15,444 nt of DNA from JAQVUB01 sp033809415 (GCA_033809415.1 JAPXLT010000095.1:1-15444), one strand, 5' to 3'. Shown: positions 1-8,055, counted from the stretch's first letter. Numbers and translations: made by a program. Notes: generated by a model not told the origin, from the letters alone.

Positions 1-70
1 ATACATAAGAATCCTCCGCTGATTCAAAATCCAGTTTTAAAATAGCGCAAAGCTTTATGTTTTTCAAGCA

Positions 71-106
71 TTTTTTAACAACGAAAGGCACGAAAAGGCA
101 CGAAAC
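71..106 (+). repeat. Dispersed CACGAAAAGG repeat, copy D1
   Basis: A T-run, AACAACGAA and two CACGAAA-type units make up this element. It starts 2 bp beyond the end of the symporter gene (whose stop is at 108-110 on the minus strand). Related copies lie at 2417-2452 (inverted), 8056-8103, 14727-14754 and, more diverged, 14773-14820. Nothing else in positions 1-107 looks like a gene. Confidence 0.75.
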
Positions 107-107
107 T

Positions 108-2402
108 TTATTCTTTTTCTTTTTGCTGTGCTTTTGCGATTGCCTCGTGGTCTGCCACGGAGACATTGCCTTCGACTCGTCCATCATCGAGCGGGTTGTC
201 TTTTCTGGCTGCGAGGTCACGGAATAGTTTTTTCATATCGATAATTCCTCCGGTGACAAACCAGACTGTCGAAATGATGCCGATCAATGTTGCCACCATA
301 ATATGCACGACAAAGAAGTATCGGCTCCAATATTTGTTTGGCCATGGCGAGATCAGGTTCCAGATCAGCACGCCGATGAAACACAATCCGATATTCCAGA
401 TGAAGGAATAGATGAAGACGCTCCAGGCGATGATGCGGTCGCCCCGGGTGTATTCTGGGGTGATGCCGATGAGCTTGCTGAAAACGTTGCGCAGGCTCCA
501 GGGCGATTTGATCGTTTTTTCACCGTCGACGCTGTAGATGCCGCGATGCAGCATCCTGTCGAGGTCGTAGGGCTTGCGCATGGTTATTAAGGACACTACG
601 ACATAGGCCAGGATGCCGCCGACCATGGCAAGGAAGAAAAGCTCATAGGAATTGAGGGGGAATTTCACCGGGTCCATGCGCCAGAGGATGTAGGGTTCGA
701 AGGGGCCTGAAAGCTTGCGCAGCAAGGCGTCAAGCGGCTCGACCCATTGCCTGCTTTGCAGGAAGGGATAACCATGCGCGGCCCAGGTGCGCTGGAGAAT
801 CAGACCGCCGGCCGAGATGCCGGAACCGACGATGATCGAGGAGAAGGCGCCAGCCGTCGTCCCAAAACGCGAGTAGAGTCCGAATATCATGACTGGTCCC
901 GCGCCGCCGAACCAGACCGCCTGCATGATGACAAGGAACATCTGGATGTAGTCAAGCTGGACGAAGAATGCCGACACGATGAAGAAGAAGGCCGCCACGG
1001 CTATCGAGACAATCTTCAGCAGGCGTACGTGCGCCTGGGGCCCGAGCGGCTCTTTCCGGAGCGGGACAACGATATCCTGGACGATCGTGGCTGCGGAATT
1101 GAAAATCCGGCTGTCATCGGTGGAGACCAGCAGCATGATCATCAGAAGGCAGAAGAGCCCCATCAGCCCGACGGGAAGCATTTTCCGCATTGCAACGCTC
1201 AGCATCATCTGACTGTAGAGGGATTTGTATTTTTGGAGCGTGAGGTTTCCTTCGGGGGAATCACCCAGAACAGTTGCCGCCTTGTTAAAATAGGGGGTGT
1301 CCGGGTTGTCCGCACGTGAGAAGGGCTTCATTTCTTCCGTTTTGCTGGTCATGGGAGGCAGCGTGGCCATTTCGGAATTGAAGTGGTCGCGCTGTTGTGG
1401 ATCAGTGATGACTTCGCTTGCCACGCGTGTAGACAAGGTCTGGCGGATTTCGTGGGCTGTGCCGGAATGGTTTTCATGGGTCATGACTGTGACGATCATA
1501 ACTGCGATGAGGAGGCACATCATCGACGAAAAGCCGTTTCGCCAGGCGCCGAGCAGGCCGGCCATTTTTTGCTCGTGCGGGGTGCGTCCGGAGGTGGTTG
1601 TGTCGTTTCCGATCCAGCTTGCGCGGTTGAGGATGCAGCTCATGATGCCGACGACCAGGCCGAACACGTTGAAATCGCGGAGCTTCTCGATGTCGAAGGG
1701 GTTGAGGAAGCTTTCGCCCGGAACCCTGTTGAGCATTGCCGGCGCAATCTCGTTAGGCCAGGAAAAGGTTGTAAAGATGAAGACGATGACTATCACAAAG
1801 ACCGGGTAGCTGAGCAATCCCTGGAAACAATCCGTAATCAAAAGTGAGATTCGTCCGCCGGGCAAGAGTAGAACCAGTGCCATTATCAGAACGATTCCGA
1901 CTGTCAGAAGAAAGGTCGAGACCGTGACTCCGAAGATTTGTATCTTGCTGGGTATTCCGAGGAAATAGAGGAAGAAGTTTGCCGCGACGGCCGGGCCGAT
2001 GGCATTGCACATCATTTCCGAGATGGTGCGCAATGAGGAGGCGAAAATGCGGAAGGCCCTGTTATAGCGGATTTCGAGGAACTGCCCGATCGAGAGTGCC
2101 TTTGTTTCCCGGAACCTATAGACGCAGTATCCGGTCATCGCCATGATGATCGAGATTGGCGCAATGATGTTGGACCAGAACGAGAGCGCGAATCCAGTCT
2201 GATAATTTACTTCGACCAGGGCGACGAGCGTGATGACGCTCAGGGCGGAGGCCATGTCCCCCACGCTGATGACATATCTTCCCGCCACGCGGCCTGCGGC
2301 CAGGTAATCGACCACACCCCTGACATATTTTTTGGAATAAATTGCCAGCGCCACAATCAGCGCCATCGGCACCAGGGTGATGAGCCAGTCGATCCAGTGC
2401 AT
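108..2402 (-). CDS. Sodium:solute symporter (SSS family), long form
   Basis: This is a 764-residue integral inner-membrane protein, probably a sodium-coupled importer of a sugar or other small organic solute. The hydrophobic pattern, the 'DCFQGLLSYP' stretch (about 191-200) and the 'VSTDDSRIFNSAATIVQDI' stretch (about 426-444) are typical of the SSS family. It is longer than the usual 480-570 residues. A hydrophilic stretch of about 90 residues (309-400) separates two membrane segments, and there is an extended C-terminal part with further membrane helices and a charged tail. ATG is at 2402, with AAGGAG (2409-2414 on the plus strand) 6 bases upstream. It is the last gene of the putative saccharide operon, 90 bp after the small exported protein, which suggests it imports the hydrolase products. 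The substrate cannot be read from the sequence. Confidence 0.9.
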   Translation of the reverse strand: MHWIDWLITLVPMALIVALAIYSKKYVRGVVDYLAAGRVAGRYVISVGDMASALSVITLVALVEVNYQTGFALSFWSNIIAPISIIMAMTGYCVYRFRETKALSIGQFLEIRYNRAFRIFASSLRTISEMMCNAIGPAVAANFFLYFLGIPSKIQIFGVTVSTFLLTVGIVLIMALVLLLPGGRISLLITDCFQGLLSYPVFVIVIVFIFTTFSWPNEIAPAMLNRVPGESFLNPFDIEKLRDFNVFGLVVGIMSCILNRASWIGNDTTTSGRTPHEQKMAGLLGAWRNGFSSMMCLLIAVMIVTVMTHENHSGTAHEIRQTLSTRVASEVITDPQQRDHFNSEMATLPPMTSKTEEMKPFSRADNPDTPYFNKAATVLGDSPEGNLTLQKYKSLYSQMMLSVAMRKMLPVGLMGLFCLLMIMLLVSTDDSRIFNSAATIVQDIVVPLRKEPLGPQAHVRLLKIVSIAVAAFFFIVSAFFVQLDYIQMFLVIMQAVWFGGAGPVMIFGLYSRFGTTAGAFSSIIVGSGISAGGLILQRTWAAHGYPFLQSRQWVEPLDALLRKLSGPFEPYILWRMDPVKFPLNSYELFFLAMVGGILAYVVVSLITMRKPYDLDRMLHRGIYSVDGEKTIKSPWSLRNVFSKLIGITPEYTRGDRIIAWSVFIYSFIWNIGLCFIGVLIWNLISPWPNKYWSRYFFVVHIMVATLIGIISTVWFVTGGIIDMKKLFRDLAARKDNPLDDGRVEGNVSVADHEAIAKAQQKEKE

Positions 2403-2416
2403 ACCTAACTCCTTAT

Positions 2417-2452
2417 TTTCGTGCCTTTTCGTGTGGTTCGTTGTTAAAAAAA
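2417..2452 (-). repeat. Dispersed CACGAAAAGG repeat, copy D2 (inverted relative to D1)
   Basis: Read on the minus strand this is a T-run, AACAACGAA, then CACACGAAAAGGCACGAAAA. It ends immediately upstream of the symporter ribosome binding site. With D1 it forms an inverted pair around the symporter gene. The bases preceding it on the minus strand (CCCACAACCCATTTTTTT) are also found at the copy at 14773-14820, so the conserved block is longer than the repeat core. Confidence 0.75.
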
Positions 2453-2492
2453 TGGGTTGTGGGTGTCAGCTACCCCGAGTTTTTTATTTCTA

Positions 2493-3071
2493 TCAGAAAA
2501 TGGTTTTGAACTTGACTTTCAGTTTCATGTTCGCATTTTCACGCACATTGAGTTCCTGGAATACGAAGGATGGAAAGGAGACCGCCAGCCCCGTGAATGT
2601 TCCGGTTTGGATCATATAGGGGGTCTTCACGGGCGTCCAAGAAACTGGTATGTTATTTTCAAGTTCTTTGAAAGAGCCATTCTGCAAGAGGTTCTCCCCA
2701 TCACTGCCCTTTACAATTTCGCAAACACTCACTTCATGGATGACAATCCACGGTGTCTCTCCTTGTAGGTATCCGCCCCGCAGGGAGAGTTTGATTGTAC
2801 CGCTCTTCCTGGGCGAGAAGTAGAAAGTCGCCTCTGTCCACTCTGTATCCGTGCTTTGAGCGGACATCATAATTGCGTATTTGCCATTTTCCTTGAAATG
2901 TCCAGGGTTGTAAACCGAGTGTTTTTTGCGCACTTCCTCGGCATTATTGATAATCATCGGGATTTCCTGGTCTCCCCCATCGGTTATAATCAGGATGGGA
3001 TGGGCATAAGCTGCGGCAGAGAATAGAGCCAGCAAAGCGCAAAGCATTGGGATCATCGAGAGTTTTTTCAT
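2493..3071 (-). CDS. Small exported protein with carbohydrate-binding-like C-terminal half
   Basis: The product has 192 residues. Residues 1-23 form a signal peptide (positively charged start, hydrophobic core, cleavage probably after the SAAAYA stretch, before HP). Residues 117-145 contain 'ENLLQNGSFKE' followed by 'PVSW'. This NGSF/PxxW pattern starts many galactose-binding-like CBM domains and is repeated in the large hydrolase upstream. The ATG at 3071 was chosen because an AAAGGAG site (3081-3087) precedes it and the signal peptide begins there. An open frame continues upstream only through tandem repeats. Only about 65 residues follow NGSF, roughly half a normal CBM domain, so the gene may be truncated at its 3' end. 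Function is unknown; a surface or periplasmic role in saccharide binding is inferred from the operon. Confidence 0.72.
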   Translation of the reverse strand: MKKLSMIPMLCALLALFSAAAYAHPILIITDGGDQEIPMIINNAEEVRKKHSVYNPGHFKENGKYAIMMSAQSTDTEWTEATFYFSPRKSGTIKLSLRGGYLQGETPWIVIHEVSVCEIVKGSDGENLLQNGSFKELENNIPVSWTPVKTPYMIQTGTFTGLAVSFPSFVFQELNVRENANMKLKVKFKTIF

Positions 3072-3093
3072 TGTGATAGTCTCCTTTCTTACT

Positions 3094-3144
3094 GTGGACA
3101 TTGTAGACATTGTGGACGTTGTGGACGCTGTGGACATTGTGGAC
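3094..3144. repeat. 9-bp tandem repeat GTGGACATT, copy C1
   Basis: There are five full units and one partial unit of GTGGACATT with small variations (GTAGACATT, GTGGACGTT, GTGGACGCT). The array lies 22 bp upstream of the small exported protein gene and directly abuts the 7-bp array. Because the period is a multiple of three, it is open in several frames and translates to VDIVDVVD-like low complexity. I do not regard this as coding. Confidence 0.9.
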
Positions 3145-3150
3145 AAGAGT

Positions 3151-3224
3151 CCCCGCACCCCGCACCCCGCACCCTGCACCCTGCCCCCTGCACCCTGCCC
3201 CCTGCACCCTGCACCCTGCACCCT
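3151..3224 (-). repeat. 7-bp tandem repeat array A1 (GGTGCAG family)
   Basis: There are ten uninterrupted heptamers (3151-3220) plus a partial one. On the plus strand they read CCCTGCA, CCCCGCA or CCCTGCC. The G-rich strand is the coding strand of the hydrolase operon. The array starts 8 bp after the hydrolase stop codon. Its G-tracts separated by 4-base loops fit the G3N1-7 quadruplex rule. Confidence 0.92.
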
Positions 3225-3232
3225 GACTTCGA

Positions 3233-6031
3233 TTATTTCAGCATGTGGATTTTGATGTTTGCTGATTCTTTCTCCGGCATGAGGCTGATGAATTCATCCA
3301 GGGTCATTCCCGGGAAATATTTCACTTCGAGATCGAGGAAGAAGCCGGGATTTCCGGTTATGGGGACTTCCTTCTGGACGCCATTGAAGTTCAGGAAAGC
3401 GGTATTTGGCGTTTGAGAGGTATCGATGCGGTTGCCCATATAGTCGTAGCAGACCTGGGGAGCTTTTTTCAAGGTAAGGACTTCCGGTCCCTGCGTCCAG
3501 GCCACGACGATATTTTTGCCGTCACGGCGGAATTGGAAAGCCCGCAACCCGTTAGGTGTGAGATCGTCTATTCCCTTGACGAATTCCGAGTAGTCCAGGA
3601 AATGCGCGGAAGCTGCGTATGCTGCTCCGGAAGGTTTGGGCGTTCCATTGATTTCTCCCAGATTGTGCCCATTCATGCGGAGAATCCCACCAAAAGTAGG
3701 TCCCCAGGCGTAATAGGTAAACACCTCGGCGCCATTGGCGAAATTGACGGGGAAAACCTGAGCCATCCATAGTGCGCCCAGCCGCGGCGGGTGATGCGGA
3801 TAGACGGAGGCGCGGACATAGGTTGTATCTATTTGCTGCAAAGGGAAATGCAGATAGAACGAATCCATGTAGATGCCCGATTCGGTATGCCATATCGGCA
3901 ATTCTTTGCCATGTGGGCGTGAATCGAGATAATTGCGCAGTTTGCGCATCCTGAAACCCTGTCCCCATGAGCCGTCCGGGATAAGCCAGGCGCCTTCGCC
4001 CCAGTTGTAGAAATGTGCTGAAAAGATATCCATGTTTTCGCATCCGGCATTTTCCACTACCTTCTGTGTGAAGTTGCCGACGACATCCCAAGTGGAAAGC
4101 CCAAGTATCTTCACCTCAGGATCGGCCTTTTTTGCGCTGTTATAGGCGCTTTTCATGAATTCGGCATAGCGTTCGGGCGGGAACCAGGCCGTAGGCTCAT
4201 TGAAAATCTCGATATATTTGAGGCGGCCTTTGTAGGTGCGCACCATTTCATAGATGTTGTTTCCGAATTCTTCGGCTGTGCTTTCATTTTCCTTCCAGGG
4301 GCCTGTAAGAGTAGCGATCAATTCCTGTGCGTTGTCCGCATTGAGGTCGAAGATGTCGAAGCGATACGAGAAATTGCCATCAATCGGCTTGGTTTTGGCA
4401 TTCCAGCGTGCGACGTACGGACCTGCATCGTGATTCCGGTTCCAATGCGAGCCGATCAGAGGTGCGAATTCCAGCATAAAGGGGGTGTTCTGGTAATGGC
4501 ATCCATAGCGCGATTCGAGGGAGACTCCCTTGCGCAAAGGCGCGTGAAGGACGGCGAAGGTATGCTCGTCGCTGACGCGCCCATTGCAGCTTGCAACGGC
4601 CCGAAAAGCACCCTTGCGCGTGAATGGGACTTGCAGCAGGTCGCCCTCGGCAGGAATCTTGACTTCTTGCAGGAGGCGATCCTTTTCGTCGTAGATGGAA
4701 AGTGTTCCCTCGGGTGCGCCGGGGCTGCGGAAAACAATGAATTCCACGTTTTCGATGTCCCCGCTGAAAATATTATACGGGCGGGTCGTATCGATCATGA
4801 TGCGCGGGGCGGTCTCCGCATAAGTTGTCCTTGCTTCCTCGCCTCCATGCAATTGCATCATATCGAGTTCGACCTTACCGTGTATTTCGAATTCCAGGAA
4901 AATGCCCTTTGCATCGGGAGGCAGATTTCCCGATACGGAATAATGCTGAAATTCTTTGCCGAGTGCATCGAAGTTTTTGTGATAAGTATTGCGTGGTGAA
5001 GCGAAGGTATTCAGGCGGCGCAGCCGTAGTTTGATCGAGCTTTTCTCTTCCAATTCCCGTGCCATGAATGAAATGGTGAAATCGCCTGCTTTTCGCACAA
5101 AGATCGGATAATGCTGGAAGATGACTTTTTCGCCTTCGAGGCGCATTTTATATTTTCCGTGCGGGGAGTCGCCTTCGATGCGGCATTTTTCGATTCCTCG
5201 CTCGAGGTCACTGTAGAGATGCCATCCTTTGGTTCCCAGCTCGAAGCTTCCGTTTGCCAGGGCATTTTCCGTTTTCGATGCATCGAGTTCGAAGACGTAC
5301 TGCTCCGGTTCTTTTCGTGGCGGGGTTTTCACCAGGGCGCCTGCGCGATGTGCGCGCATTTCATCGTTGTAATGCGTGAGGAGCAGTTCGTCATCAAAGG
5401 CCATGTCGTAGAAGAAGAGGTTGTCAAAACGGTTGTAAGCAACGTCGATGTCGCTCTGTTTTTTCGAATTGAACGTGACTTGGAGCTTGCTTTTGGCAGG
5501 AAAGACACAATTTTCCGGAAGGGTGAATGACGCGACAACCTTTCCGTTGATGAGCAAATCGCAAAGGGAACCTTTTTTACGGAGGGCTATAAGGCGCCAG
5601 GCTTCGCCGTCGATATGCATCTCCGTATGCGACGCCAGTTTTTCGGTATTGCCCTCGAAGAACTTCAAGAAGGGGCACCCATTCTGTTCACGAAAGCCGA
5701 ACACCAGGGAATGAAGCGAATCGGAAAGAACGATCGTTTCAGGATTCCTGCTGACGTTGTTGGTGTTGAGGAAAGCCCAAAGAGTGAATGCATCCCCTTC
5801 GGTTGGTGAGGAAAACGAATACGTTGCGGAGGCATCACCGCGCAAAATCATCCCGGCATTGATGAATGAAATCTTTTCGTTTTTGACGTCCCCGGTAACG
5901 GAACATTCCCCCAGGCCGTGATTGAAATCCACCCCCAGCCGCTTGTTTGCGGACAGCGGATTCAAGTCAACGCCTGGTAAATTCAAGATTGGAAGCAGGA
6001 TGGATATGGCAAGAAAGGTCAATCTTTTCAC
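3233..6031 (-). CDS. Secreted multidomain glycoside hydrolase, clan GH-A-like
   Basis: The product has 932 residues. It has a signal peptide (1-28), then a LamG/concanavalin-like domain (about 30-220), a CBM-like galactose-binding domain opening with 'ALANGSFELGTKGW' (about 256-395), an Ig-like linker domain (about 410-495), a TIM-barrel catalytic domain (about 500-830) and a C-terminal beta-rich domain. In the barrel, 'YIEIFNEP' puts the likely acid/base at Glu612, and 'LPIWHTESG' puts the likely nucleophile at Glu717; 'SAHFYNW' at 671-677 fits between them. This arrangement is typical of clan GH-A retaining enzymes (GH39, GH5 and relatives); the exact family and substrate are not decidable here. 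The start is GTG (6031): the next in-frame Met is residue 61, which would lose the signal peptide, and AGGGGA lies 8 bases upstream. The gene begins 44 bp after the pseudopilin stop, implying co-transcription. Confidence 0.85.
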   Translation of the reverse strand: MKRLTFLAISILLPILNLPGVDLNPLSANKRLGVDFNHGLGECSVTGDVKNEKISFINAGMILRGDASATYSFSSPTEGDAFTLWAFLNTNNVSRNPETIVLSDSLHSLVFGFREQNGCPFLKFFEGNTEKLASHTEMHIDGEAWRLIALRKKGSLCDLLINGKVVASFTLPENCVFPAKSKLQVTFNSKKQSDIDVAYNRFDNLFFYDMAFDDELLLTHYNDEMRAHRAGALVKTPPRKEPEQYVFELDASKTENALANGSFELGTKGWHLYSDLERGIEKCRIEGDSPHGKYKMRLEGEKVIFQHYPIFVRKAGDFTISFMARELEEKSSIKLRLRRLNTFASPRNTYHKNFDALGKEFQHYSVSGNLPPDAKGIFLEFEIHGKVELDMMQLHGGEEARTTYAETAPRIMIDTTRPYNIFSGDIENVEFIVFRSPGAPEGTLSIYDEKDRLLQEVKIPAEGDLLQVPFTRKGAFRAVASCNGRVSDEHTFAVLHAPLRKGVSLESRYGCHYQNTPFMLEFAPLIGSHWNRNHDAGPYVARWNAKTKPIDGNFSYRFDIFDLNADNAQELIATLTGPWKENESTAEEFGNNIYEMVRTYKGRLKYIEIFNEPTAWFPPERYAEFMKSAYNSAKKADPEVKILGLSTWDVVGNFTQKVVENAGCENMDIFSAHFYNWGEGAWLIPDGSWGQGFRMRKLRNYLDSRPHGKELPIWHTESGIYMDSFYLHFPLQQIDTTYVRASVYPHHPPRLGALWMAQVFPVNFANGAEVFTYYAWGPTFGGILRMNGHNLGEINGTPKPSGAAYAASAHFLDYSEFVKGIDDLTPNGLRAFQFRRDGKNIVVAWTQGPEVLTLKKAPQVCYDYMGNRIDTSQTPNTAFLNFNGVQKEVPITGNPGFFLDLEVKYFPGMTLDEFISLMPEKESANIKIHMLK

Positions 6032-6075
6032 TTTATTAGTCCCCTGAATGGTTAATGCGAGAGTTCAATGTCCCC

Positions 6076-6837
6076 TTAGAAAGAAGTTGGTTTTGCGTAT
6101 AGCGCTCCGCTGTTCGAGCAGATTGTGACATTGTAGTAGTACCTGTAATAGTTGCTTGCCTGCGATTCATACGGTCCTTTTCTGTACCACATTTCGCGCT
6201 TTACGCTTTGGGCATGCCCATCGGCAAATCCGACATTCGAGCTGCCGCTGTGAAGCGAGGAATTGATCCTTTGCGTTGAAACCAAGGGTTCGAGGTCGCC
6301 CTCCATGTAGGAACCGCCTGGGATAATGGCGTAATTGGTGGGCGCGCAATGCTCGCCCCAATGCGGAATCAAGGCCACCGAAGCCCGTGCAAGGTCCTTG
6401 TCATGCGCCGGGCGTACCAATCTTGCATCTCCCGCATCCTTGGCAACGCCGCCCATGGCGAGACCGCCGGAGTGAAGGCCGCCAACGAAAGGCCCATACG
6501 TTTCATAGGCATTCTTTGTAGTTTTGCCGCGCTGACCCTGGCGGACTGCGCAGGGGCGCAGCGTTTGGTAATCTTTGCCGCTGTATATCAACTGCCTGTA
6601 CCAATTGCAAGGCGCTCCGCCGTAATTTCCACCGCCCAGATGCCAGCCGTCGTAATCTGAACTGTACATCGAGTCATAGAGGCCAAATGATTTCAGATTG
6701 GACATGCATGTTATGTTTCCCGCCTTGGCTCGCGCCTTGGCCAAAGCCGGCAACAGCATCGAGGCCAGAATCGCGATAATGGCGATTACTACCAGAAGCT
6801 CGATAAGGGTGAACTGGGGCAACTTTTGACGTTTCAT
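6076..6837 (-). CDS. Type II secretion pseudopilin-like protein with H-X9-DG motif
   Basis: The product has 253 residues. The N-terminus MKRQKLPQ is followed by the class III leader 'FTLIELLVVIAIIAILASML', with the conserved Glu at +5 (residue 13) of the mature protein. The residue before the cleavage site is Gln rather than the usual Gly. After the helix comes 'ITCMSNLKSFG', the common CxxNLK region of this family. Near the C-terminus, His196 is separated by exactly nine residues from Asp206-Gly207, the H-X9-DG processing-associated motif. The protein probably sits in the inner membrane or a pseudopilus after prepilin peptidase cleavage. ATG at 6837 overlaps the TGA of the regulator (ATGA), with a GGAGA site inside the regulator gene, so translation is likely coupled. 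An upstream in-frame extension to 7032 lies within the regulator and is rejected. Such proteins are abundant beside hydrolases in Lentisphaerota and Planctomycetes. Confidence 0.9.
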   Translation of the reverse strand: MKRQKLPQFTLIELLVVIAIIAILASMLLPALAKARAKAGNITCMSNLKSFGLYDSMYSSDYDGWHLGGGNYGGAPCNWYRQLIYSGKDYQTLRPCAVRQGQRGKTTKNAYETYGPFVGGLHSGGLAMGGVAKDAGDARLVRPAHDKDLARASVALIPHWGEHCAPTNYAIIPGGSYMEGDLEPLVSTQRINSSLHSGSSNVGFADGHAQSVKREMWYRKGPYESQASNYYRYYYNVTICSNSGALYAKPTSF

Positions 6838-7985
6838 ACCAATGTCTCCTCTCGTTGTTTGTTTTGCACTTTGCTGATTTTTTGTGAATTTTTTTCCGGG
6901 AAAAAAGAATTTTTGATGAAGCGGCGCTCTCCGGCGTGGGCACGTTTCTCGTGTTCCAGGTCCAGCAGTGCGAGTGCTTCCTGTACCATTTCGGATGGAT
7001 TTGATGAGATGCACGGGAAGTCGCGTTGACACGCATCGAAGGCGATTCCGATCAGTTCTATATTTTTGTGCAGCAATTCGGGATTGAGTTGGCGGAACAT
7101 TTGTATGCTCGCGGAGAGTTCCGCCGGGAAGATCAGTGCGTCTGGCGGTTCTTTTTGTTGGAAAAGCTCGATCAGCATTTCGATGAAGCTGTGCGCGGCT
7201 TCTTCCGGGTTTTGATAGCCTGGGGAAAAAAGGTAGTATTGTTCCAGGAATTTCTTGTTATGGTCGTCGAATGCGGCGCGGCAGCCTTCATAAAACGCCT
7301 TTCCCCAGATTTCTTCCAGCGGACCTCCGATCACGCCGATTTTACTGAATCGGCGTTCCAGCAGCAGGTTGACCGCCTGATACATTTTATCGTAGTCGTT
7401 TCCGACCACCTGCGAAACCACCGCTTCGGCGGGTCGGCTGTTCGTTCCGTACACGTCGCCAATCAGCACCAGGGGCCAGGGTAGGGCTTCGCGAAGTTTT
7501 TCCAGGAGTGGGCAGGTGTAACGTCCGACCAGCACGATGCCAAATGGCTTGTTTCTCTTCCTGATGCGCCTTTGCACCAGCATGATATCCTCCTCGGAAT
7601 CTCCGGGCAGCGTCATGTAGACCAATTCCGCATTCATCATTTTTGCCTGGTCTTCCAATTCATGCAACATCACCAGCAAAAACTGTGAAAGCGTGGGTGT
7701 ATTATAGGACAGCACCACGTATTCGCATATTTTCCTTATTTTCAGGGCGGACTTCATCAGCATGATCCCCTTGCCCTGAACTTTCTTAATCAGCTGCTCT
7801 TTCCGCAAGGTCTCCAGTGCGCCACGCACGGTGTTCCGGCTTACAGAAAACTCCTTGGCCAAAGCACGTTCCTGGGGAAGATAGCCGCTTTCGAGGTATT
7901 GTCCCGACTCGATCCTACTGCGCAATTCCCGCGCAAGTTCCCCGTAAAGTGGACCATTGCCTGTTCTGAAATTCATGTCTTTCAT
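6834..7985 (-). CDS. GntR-type regulator with LacI-like ligand-binding domain
   Basis: The product has 383 residues. Residues 10-78 are a GntR winged helix: 'PLYGELARELRSRIESG', 'LPQERALAKEFSVSRNTVRGAL' and the 'QGKGI' wing. Residues 85-345 resemble a LacI/periplasmic-binding fold ('FGIVLVGR', 'KIGVIGGP', 'PDALIFPAE', 'IELIGIAFD'). This hybrid layout is known from AraR-type sugar regulators, so a saccharide effector is likely. It is the first gene of the putative hydrolase operon and overlaps the pseudopilin by 4 bp. The start is uncertain by three codons: ATG 7985 has GAGGG only 3 bases upstream, and ATG 7976 has it 12 bases upstream. A 17-bp near-palindrome lies between the promoter and the gene, consistent with autoregulation. 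The C-terminal tail after about residue 350 is charged and low in structure. Confidence 0.9.
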   Translation of the reverse strand: MKDMNFRTGNGPLYGELARELRSRIESGQYLESGYLPQERALAKEFSVSRNTVRGALETLRKEQLIKKVQGKGIMLMKSALKIRKICEYVVLSYNTPTLSQFLLVMLHELEDQAKMMNAELVYMTLPGDSEEDIMLVQRRIRKRNKPFGIVLVGRYTCPLLEKLREALPWPLVLIGDVYGTNSRPAEAVVSQVVGNDYDKMYQAVNLLLERRFSKIGVIGGPLEEIWGKAFYEGCRAAFDDHNKKFLEQYYLFSPGYQNPEEAAHSFIEMLIELFQQKEPPDALIFPAELSASIQMFRQLNPELLHKNIELIGIAFDACQRDFPCISSNPSEMVQEALALLDLEHEKRAHAGERRFIKNSFFPEKNSQKISKVQNKQREETLV

Positions 7986-7999
7986 AGACCCTCGATATT

Positions 8000-8016
8000 G
8001 GAACCAATTTGGTACC
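8000..8016. promoter_or_regulatory. Candidate operator for the GntR-type regulator
   Basis: GGAACCAATTTGGTACC is a 17-bp palindrome around a central T, with seven of eight arm pairs matching. It begins one base after the -10 element (minus-strand direction) and so covers the expected transcription start of the regulator operon. The position and symmetry suit repression by the adjacent regulator. Binding is inferred, not shown. Confidence 0.55.
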
Positions 8017-8017
8017 T

Positions 8018-8046
8018 AACATAAACTGCAAATGAATTCTTGTCAA
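8018..8046 (-). promoter_or_regulatory. Sigma70-type promoter of the hydrolase operon
   Basis: On the minus strand, TTGACA (8041-8046, exact consensus) is followed by a 17-bp spacer and TATGTT (8018-8023, four of six consensus bases). It lies 32 bp upstream of the regulator start, with the palindrome in between. It probably drives the regulator and pseudopilin and, by spacing, the hydrolase and downstream genes. Confidence 0.65.
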
Positions 8047-8055
8047 GTTGTTTTT

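Noticed and set aside
747..1847. Long plus-strand open frames opposite the symporter
   Set aside because: They are shadows of the symporter gene, with highly charged low-complexity translations and no ribosome binding sites.
3072..3221. Upstream extension of the small exported protein reading frame
   Set aside because: It translates only the 7-bp and 9-bp tandem repeats, and the signal peptide and ribosome binding site place the start at 3071.
6838..7032. Upstream extension of the pseudopilin frame
   Set aside because: It lies inside the regulator gene in another frame, and the class III leader peptide begins at 6837 behind its own ribosome binding site.
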